From positions 1 to 10,781 of the forward strand of contig JAHKZS010000127.1 of assembly GCA_020626545.1 (NCBI GenBank): a stretch of DNA of 10,781 nucleotides, given 5' to 3'. The DNA comes from a bacterium (GTDB taxonomy: Bacteria > Bacillota > Clostridia > Oscillospirales > Acutalibacteraceae). The translations under genes were made by a program, and so were the position numbers. The notes below the pieces were generated by a model. The model was not told the origin of the DNA. It saw nothing but the letters and a program-made list of their open reading frames with translations, and did not search any database. This document shows positions 6,661 to 10,781 of this stretch, piece after piece (within the stretch, counting starts at the first letter, position 1; each line of letters begins with the position of its first letter).

Positions 6661-6679
6661 AAAAATATCAATTTATCAA
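6651..6679 (-). promoter_or_regulatory. Sigma-A type promoter for the ligase-like gene
   Basis: On the minus strand TTGATA (6679-6674), an exact 17-bp spacer and perfect TATAAT (6656-6651) give a start near 6644. It is interlocked with the recD2 promoter, so the two cannot be occupied at once. Confidence 0.7.
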
Positions 6680-6721
6680 TTACTCATTAGTAAAATTACA
6701 CAGATTTTTTCAGGAGATTTT

Positions 6722-8932
6722 ATGCAGGACAACGAATTAATGGAGCTTACAGCCACTATCGAAACAATTATATTTCGAAACGAACAAAACGGCTATACGG
6801 TAATTGAGCTAAACGACGAGGATGAAACTACCGCCGTAGGAATTATGCCCGATGTTAACGCGGGCGAAAACGTTAAGCTTATCGGCGTTTTTAAATCTCA
6901 CTCAACTTACGGCAGACAGCTTGCGGTTTCAGCCTACGAAAAAAGTATGCCTGAGAATATAGCGGGGATTTTAAATTATTTAAGTTCGGGCTCGATTAAG
7001 GGAATCGGACCTTCTACCGCGTCAAGACTTGTAAAGGAATTCGGCTCAGATACTCTGAAAGTTCTCGAAAATGAGCCTCAGCGCGTTGCTAAAATCAGGG
7101 GAATTTCCCTTAAAAAAGCCGTTGACATCAGCAAACAACTTCGGGAAAACACAGGTATCAGAGAGCTTATGCTCTACCTTAACAAGTACGAAATCTCCCC
7201 CTCGGGAGCGGTTAAAATTTACAGAGCGTTCGGCTCGAATTCTGTCGCCGAAATCGAGCGTAATCCTTACTGCTTAGTCGGCTCGGAATTCGGGATAAGC
7301 TTTGAGCACGCCGATAAAATCGCGCAAAAGCTTAACTTTAACTCAGACGAAAAAGTCAGAATCCGCGCCGCGCTGGCTTACGTACTAAATCACAATCTCC
7401 AGAACGGCCACACATGCTTACCTAAGGACAAGCTCACTAAAATCACAGCGGAGTTCTTGGGACTCGAGCTTGATATGGTTGACCACGCGCTGCGGGAAAT
7501 GATTTCGGACAACTCGCTTATTATGTACGAAGCCGAGGGCAAGGAGTTTATATTTTCGGTGGATATGTTCCAGTCGGAAAGCTATATTTCGACAAGGCTT
7601 AAAATGATGATGCGTTTCCCCGCGGTACAGATTCAGGATATTGATAAACACATCGAATCGATCGAGAAGTACAATAATATAAAGTACGCCTCTATGCAGA
7701 AAGAGGCGATTACTCAAGCGCTCTCCAAGGGACTTTTAGTCCTTACCGGAGGTCCGGGCACCGGCAAAACAACTACCCTTAACGCAATTATTAAAATCCT
7801 CAAAGACAAAGGCCAGAAAGTGCTTTTATGCGCGCCTACAGGCAGAGCCGCTCAGCGTATGAGCGAGGTTACGGGCGAGGAAGCTAAGACAATCCACAGG
7901 CTTTTGGAAGTCGCTTGGGATAAAAACGATATTCCCGAATTTAAGCACAATGAAAAGAATATGCTCAAATGCGACGCGCTTATTATCGACGAGGTAAGTA
8001 TGGTTGATTCAAAACTTTTCGAAAGCGTTATGAGAGCTTTACCGCTGGGTTGCAGGCTTATTCTCGTTGGCGACAGTCATCAGCTCCCCTCGGTCGGAGC
8101 GGGTAATGTTTTAGACGACCTTATTTCCTCCGAGGTTATTCCGGTCGTCCAACTGACGGAGATTTTCAGACAGTCGATGGAGAGCCTTATTGTCACAAAC
8201 GCTCATAGAATAGTAAACGGTCTACTCCCCGAGCTTCACGTTAAGGATAAGGACTTTTTCTTTTTACACTCCGAAAATAAAAACGTTATTACCCAAACTG
8301 TTATCGAGCTTTGTACAAAACGTCTCCCCGACGCGTACAATTACGATATTTACAACAACATTCAGATTTTATCCCCGGGACGTAAGGGCGATTTAGGAGT
8401 AAACGAGCTAAACTCTAAACTCCAAAACATAATTAACCCGAAGGACAGCGAGAAAAACGAGCTCACTGTCGGAAAGCGTATTTTACGCGACGGCGATAAG
8501 GTTATGCAGATTAGAAACAACTACGATTTACTCTGGGTCAAGGACGACGGCGAGACCGGCGAAGGTATTTTTAACGGCGAAATCGGAATAATAGAAAAGA
8601 TAAACACTCGCTCGAGGATTATTAAGGTTCGTTTTGACGACAAAGTCGCGAGCTATGATTTCGACTTCGCGGTTGACCTCGACTTAGCGTACGCTACCAC
8701 GGTTCACAAAAGTCAGGGCAACGAGTTTGAGGCGGTAATTATGCCGCTTTTAAACGGCGCGCCGATGCTTTTGTACCGCAATCTTTTATACACAGCGGTC
8801 ACAAGGGCAAAGAGCCTTATTATTATAGTCGGAAGCGATACTACTATCGAAAAAATGGTTAATAATAACAGAAAGAACAAGCGTTACAGCGGACTTAAAT
8901 TCTTCCTGTTGGAGAACGACGATGCTGTATAG
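6722..8932 (+). CDS. recD2: RecD2-type superfamily 1 5'-3' DNA helicase
   Basis: The 736-residue protein is an ATP-driven DNA helicase of the RecD2 (YrrC) class, the form found where RecBC is absent; family members act in DNA repair and replication-fork maintenance. Order: an N-terminal OB-like region (about 5-75), helix-hairpin-helix repeats including SIKGIGPSTASRLV (91-104), a middle helical region, then the helicase core. Motifs seen are Walker A GGPGTGKTT (343-351), APTGRAAQRM (371-380), Walker B IIDEVSMVD (421-429), VGDSHQLPSVGAG (449-461), LTEIFRQ (478-484), ATTVHKSQGNEFE (658-670) and YTAVTRAK (690-697). All catalytic motifs are intact and the length is normal. The start at 6722 has AGGAG at 6712-6716; the frame stays open upstream, but that part is promoter and leader. 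The last 11 bases overlap the comF start. Confidence 0.97.
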   Translation: MQDNELMELTATIETIIFRNEQNGYTVIELNDEDETTAVGIMPDVNAGENVKLIGVFKSHSTYGRQLAVSAYEKSMPENIAGILNYLSSGSIKGIGPSTASRLVKEFGSDTLKVLENEPQRVAKIRGISLKKAVDISKQLRENTGIRELMLYLNKYEISPSGAVKIYRAFGSNSVAEIERNPYCLVGSEFGISFEHADKIAQKLNFNSDEKVRIRAALAYVLNHNLQNGHTCLPKDKLTKITAEFLGLELDMVDHALREMISDNSLIMYEAEGKEFIFSVDMFQSESYISTRLKMMMRFPAVQIQDIDKHIESIEKYNNIKYASMQKEAITQALSKGLLVLTGGPGTGKTTTLNAIIKILKDKGQKVLLCAPTGRAAQRMSEVTGEEAKTIHRLLEVAWDKNDIPEFKHNEKNMLKCDALIIDEVSMVDSKLFESVMRALPLGCRLILVGDSHQLPSVGAGNVLDDLISSEVIPVVQLTEIFRQSMESLIVTNAHRIVNGLLPELHVKDKDFFFLHSENKNVITQTVIELCTKRLPDAYNYDIYNNIQILSPGRKGDLGVNELNSKLQNIINPKDSEKNELTVGKRILRDGDKVMQIRNNYDLLWVKDDGETGEGIFNGEIGIIEKINTRSRIIKVRFDDKVASYDFDFAVDLDLAYATTVHKSQGNEFEAVIMPLLNGAPMLLYRNLLYTAVTRAKSLIIIVGSDTTIEKMVNNNRKNKRYSGLKFFLLENDDAV

Positions 8933-9590
8933 GATTTACAAACTTTTCCGCTCATTCTTCTATCCCGAAAGATGTCCGTACTGTTACAAACGGATTGAAT
9001 ACAACAAAATCGCCTGTGACGAATGTCGCGGTCAGTTCCCGAAAACCTACAGCATAAATTACGCTAAGGGCGGATATATCTGCTGTTCTCCGTTCTTTTA
9101 CCAGGGTATTTTCGCTGACGCTGTAAAACGTTTGAAATTTAATCAATTCACCCAGAGCAGCGAAAAGTTAGCGGCGGTTTTAGAGGATTGCGTAAGGAAG
9201 TCATATAATATAGAGGAAATCGACCTTATTACCTTTGTACCTATGCACCGTAAGGACTACTCCGACAGAGGTTATAATCAGGCGGAACTTTTAGCTAAAG
9301 ATTTAGCGAGAAAACTTAAAATCACTTGCGAAAAAACACTAATAAAACATAAACGTACCGCGCCTCAACATGAATGTCTATCCAGCGCGAAAAGACGCGA
9401 TAACGTAAAAGGCGCGTATAAAGTTATAGAAAAAAAGAAACCTAAACTAAAGGGCAAAACAATTCTCGTCATAGACGATATACTGACTACGGGTTATACT
9501 ATGGGCGAATGTTGTAAAACCCTCGAAAAGTGCAGTAATTCGAGAGTGATTTGCGCCACAGTTTGCGCAAAAAATGATATTTATACTTGA
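8922..9590 (+). CDS. comFC: ComF-family phosphoribosyltransferase-like protein with zinc finger
   Basis: The 222-residue protein has an N-terminal four-cysteine zinc-binding motif (C18, C21, C32, C35; CPYC and CDEC) and a type I phosphoribosyltransferase domain. Family hallmarks are VPMHRKDYSDRGYNQAELLA (106-125) and the PRPP loop VIDDILTTGYTMGE (183-196). In Bacillus subtilis, ComFC is needed for DNA uptake together with the ComFA helicase; homologues (GntX in Gram-negatives) are widespread, and the reaction is not settled. Its start codon lies inside recD2 (11-bp overlap), with GGAG at 8911-8914, so translation is probably coupled. No comFA is adjacent. A role in handling single-stranded or incoming DNA next to a helicase is inference. 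Length is normal for the family. Confidence 0.93.
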   Translation: MLYRIYKLFRSFFYPERCPYCYKRIEYNKIACDECRGQFPKTYSINYAKGGYICCSPFFYQGIFADAVKRLKFNQFTQSSEKLAAVLEDCVRKSYNIEEIDLITFVPMHRKDYSDRGYNQAELLAKDLARKLKITCEKTLIKHKRTAPQHECLSSAKRRDNVKGAYKVIEKKKPKLKGKTILVIDDILTTGYTMGECCKTLEKCSNSRVICATVCAKNDIYT

Positions 9591-9615
9591 AAATAGTTTT
9601 TATATAGCATATAAT
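9587..9615 (+). promoter_or_regulatory. Sigma-A type promoter for mreB
   Basis: TTGAAA (9587-9592), an exact 17-bp spacer and perfect TATAAT (9610-9615). The -35 overlaps the comF stop codon (TGA 9588-9590). The start near 9622 leaves a short leader of about 28 nt. No terminator separates comF from mreB, so read-through from recD2-comF is also expected. Confidence 0.75.
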
Positions 9616-9633
9616 GTAAATTGATTTAGAATT

Positions 9634-9641
9634 AAGGAAGG
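9634..9641 (+). promoter_or_regulatory. Ribosome binding site deciding the mreB start
   Basis: AAGGAAGG is followed, after 8 nt, by TTG at 9650. An in-frame GTG at 9641 overlaps this site and cannot be the start. The TTG start gives MDIGIDLG, the usual beginning of clostridial MreB/Mbl proteins. Confidence 0.7.
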
Positions 9642-9649
9642 TGTTAAAT

Positions 9650-10672
9650 TTGGATATAGGTATAGATTTAGGCAGCAGCCGTACAAGAGTATTTGTCGAT
9701 AAAAAAGGTATTGTACTCGACGAGGCTTCTGTAGCGGCGTATAATGTTGCCGAAAACCGCATTATCGCCGTAGGCGACGAAGCGTACAATATGGTCGGAA
9801 AAACTCCCGAAAGCATTCAGGCGGAGTATCCGCTCGCGGGCGGAGTTATCGCCCAGTCGCTTTTAGCAGAGGATATGGTAAATATCCTTTTAAAACATAT
9901 TTGCACGAGTAAAATCGTTATGCCGAGAGTTGTCGCGAGTATCCCCGGGGATATCACCGAGGTTGAGAAAAGAGCGGTAGTAAACGCTATCTCGAGCTTC
10001 GGCGTGCGCAGAGTTTTCCTTATCGAGAACACAAAGGTCGCGGCTATGGGCGCGGGCGCGGATATTATGAGCGCTCACGGAACTATGGTTGCTAACCTCG
10101 GCGCCGGCACTTCGAATGTCGCTATACTTTCGCTCGGCGGACTTTCCGTAAGCAAGACGATTAAAGCCGGCGGAAACGATATGGACGAGGATATTGTTAA
10201 ATATGTCCGTAAAAAATACTCGCTTATTATCGGTCAGCCGATGGCTGAGAAATGCAAAATCGCTATAGGATGTCTGACTAAGCCCGAGGAAGAAAAGACC
10301 TTCCGCGTAAAAGGCAGAGACGCTATCAGCGGACTTCCGAGGTTCGTAGACGTTACCTCGAGCGAGATTATGGAAGTCTTAATGGAAACGGCAACGGGAA
10401 TTGTAACGCTTATCAAGGACGTTTTAGAGGAAGCTCCTCCCGAGCTCGTCGGCGACGTTTACAGCGACGGTATACTCCTTACAGGCGGGCTTGCGAACAT
10501 AGACGGGTTCGCCCAGCTTATCGCGGACAGTACTGAAATCAAGGTAACTGTCGCGGACAGCCCCGAGGATTGCGTAATTATCGGATGCGGAAAAGCTATC
10601 AACTATATAGCCGAAGTCGAAAGAAACGCTAAGATGAAAAACGACATAAATCCGCTTATGGCGGCATATTAA
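9650..10672 (+). CDS. mreB: Divergent MreB/Mbl-family bacterial actin (rod-shape protein)
   Basis: The 340-residue protein has a normal MreB length and actin-fold layout, and should form membrane-associated filaments guiding cell-wall synthesis. Visible family segments are DIGIDLG (2-8), VVASIPGDITEVEKRAV (94-110), a phosphate-2 loop VANLGAGTSNVAILSLGG (147-164), AGGNDMDEDIVKYVRKKY (173-190), IGQPMAEKCKIAIG (194-207) and an adenosine loop LLTGGLANIDGF (276-287). Several positions depart from the MreB pattern as I know it: DLGTANT is DLGSSRT, DIGGGTT is NLGAGTS (Asp to Asn at 149), and GGGALL is GGLANI. This suggests a paralogue with altered nucleotide handling rather than the main MreB. There is no N-terminal amphipathic helix. 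It has its own promoter and follows comF. No mreC/mreD is in the window. Confidence 0.9.
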   Translation: MDIGIDLGSSRTRVFVDKKGIVLDEASVAAYNVAENRIIAVGDEAYNMVGKTPESIQAEYPLAGGVIAQSLLAEDMVNILLKHICTSKIVMPRVVASIPGDITEVEKRAVVNAISSFGVRRVFLIENTKVAAMGAGADIMSAHGTMVANLGAGTSNVAILSLGGLSVSKTIKAGGNDMDEDIVKYVRKKYSLIIGQPMAEKCKIAIGCLTKPEEEKTFRVKGRDAISGLPRFVDVTSSEIMEVLMETATGIVTLIKDVLEEAPPELVGDVYSDGILLTGGLANIDGFAQLIADSTEIKVTVADSPEDCVIIGCGKAINYIAEVERNAKMKNDINPLMAAY

Positions 10673-10687
10673 AAAAAGCTCCCGAAA
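10671..10687 (+). other. Apparent left half of an interrupted mreB terminator
   Basis: The A-run and GCTCCCGAAA directly after the mreB stop codon look like the left arm of an intrinsic terminator whose right arm (CGGGAGC plus T-run) is missing from the window. Unrelated sequence starting TGAATCTG follows at once. The reading as a split terminator is inference. Confidence 0.35.
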
Positions 10688-10781
10688 TGAATCTGTCAAG
10701 CGAAAGTAGACAATAAAAAAGAACAATTAATAAAACCCCTGTTCAATTCTAAATTGGACAGGGGATTTGTACTGCAATTTA
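10688..10781. mobile_element. Possible edge of an insertion sequence (continues past right edge)
   Basis: From 10688 the DNA begins TGAATCTGTCAAGCG, a TG-initial end of the sort found at the ends of many IS3-like elements, and it abuts the half terminator. The segment is non-coding, A-rich and holds a long hairpin (10736-10764) oriented so that its better T-tract is on the minus strand, as if ending a leftward gene outside the window. No transposase sequence is visible, so this rests on position and composition only. Confidence 0.25.
10736..10764. terminator. Long hairpin downstream of mreB, probable terminator
   Basis: CCCCTGTTCAATT (10736-10748) and AATTGGACAGGGG (10752-10764) pair over 13 bp with one G-U wobble around a CTA loop. 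On the minus strand the stem is followed by GGGGTTTTATT, a fair U-tract; on the plus strand by ATTTGT, a poor one. It would best stop a leftward transcript entering from the right, and may also stop mreB read-through. Confidence 0.7.

Noticed and set aside
6606..6671. N-terminal extension of the ligase-like protein to 6671
   Set aside because: It would cross the ribosome binding site, transcription start and -10 box of its own promoter and has no family counterpart.
6632..6721. N-terminal extension of RecD2 from 6632
   Set aside because: It overlaps the promoter for this gene; AGGAG at 6712-6716 points to ATG 6722, and the extra residues are low-complexity.
9562..9571. TTTGCGCAAA palindrome near the end of comF as an operator
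   Set aside because: It lies inside coding sequence, is short, and is not placed sensibly relative to the -35 at 9587; chance is likely.
9817..10078. Minus-strand open frames within mreB
   Set aside because: No ribosome binding sites or recognisable domains; fully covered by the conserved mreB frame.

Overview
The window looks like chromosomal DNA from a low- to moderate-GC Gram-positive bacterium, most likely a gut-type clostridium near Ruminococcus/Oscillospiraceae. The reasons are AGGAGG-like ribosome binding sites, TTGAnn-17-TATAAT promoters, a RecD2-type helicase, a SpoIIE-type phosphatase with a STAS partner, and gene families I recall as common in those clostridia. The taxonomic call is inference; no rRNA or other marker gene is present.

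Layout. (1) 1-1257, minus: the 5' part of a large secreted protein of unknown function that runs off the left edge. (2) 1455-3481, plus: a membrane-bound, Cache/HAMP-type SpoIIE-family phosphatase followed by a 98-residue STAS anti-sigma-factor antagonist. Together they form two thirds of a partner-switching module; no anti-sigma kinase is nearby. (3) 3495-3530: a long bidirectional terminator where this operon meets the next. (4) 3530-5632, minus: a two-gene two-component system, made of a 7-TM LytS-type histidine kinase and a receiver fused to an AfsR/SARP-like winged helix. (5) 5904-6605, minus: a stand-alone homologue of F420-0:gamma-glutamyl ligase (CofE family) with its own terminator at 5799-5832. 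(6) 6722-9590, plus: recD2 and a ComF-family phosphoribosyltransferase, translationally overlapped. (7) 9650-10672, plus: a divergent MreB with its own strong promoter. (8) 10673-10781: what looks like the left half of the mreB terminator, then unrelated DNA with a hairpin, possibly the edge of an insertion sequence.

How the genes fit together. Most of the left half is signal transduction. The Cache phosphatase would sense something outside the cell and dephosphorylate the STAS protein, which would then titrate an unlinked anti-sigma kinase. The convergent kinase/regulator pair is a second, separate input. The secreted protein is divergent from the phosphatase and shares a repeat-rich 197-bp intergenic region with it, so co-regulation is plausible but unproven. 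The right half is a housekeeping block (DNA helicase, competence/repair phosphoribosyltransferase, cell shape). Its first gene and the divergent ligase gene have interlocked promoters sharing a symmetric -10 box.

Four start codons were set by ribosome binding site and family alignment in preference to the longest open frame: 4330, 5632, 6605 and 9650; recD2 was also trimmed to 6722. I found no tRNA, rRNA, CRISPR array or complete mobile element. The most unusual items are the MreB with altered nucleotide-binding motifs, the ligase homologue without any visible F420 genes, the interlocked promoters, and the apparently split terminator at the right edge.
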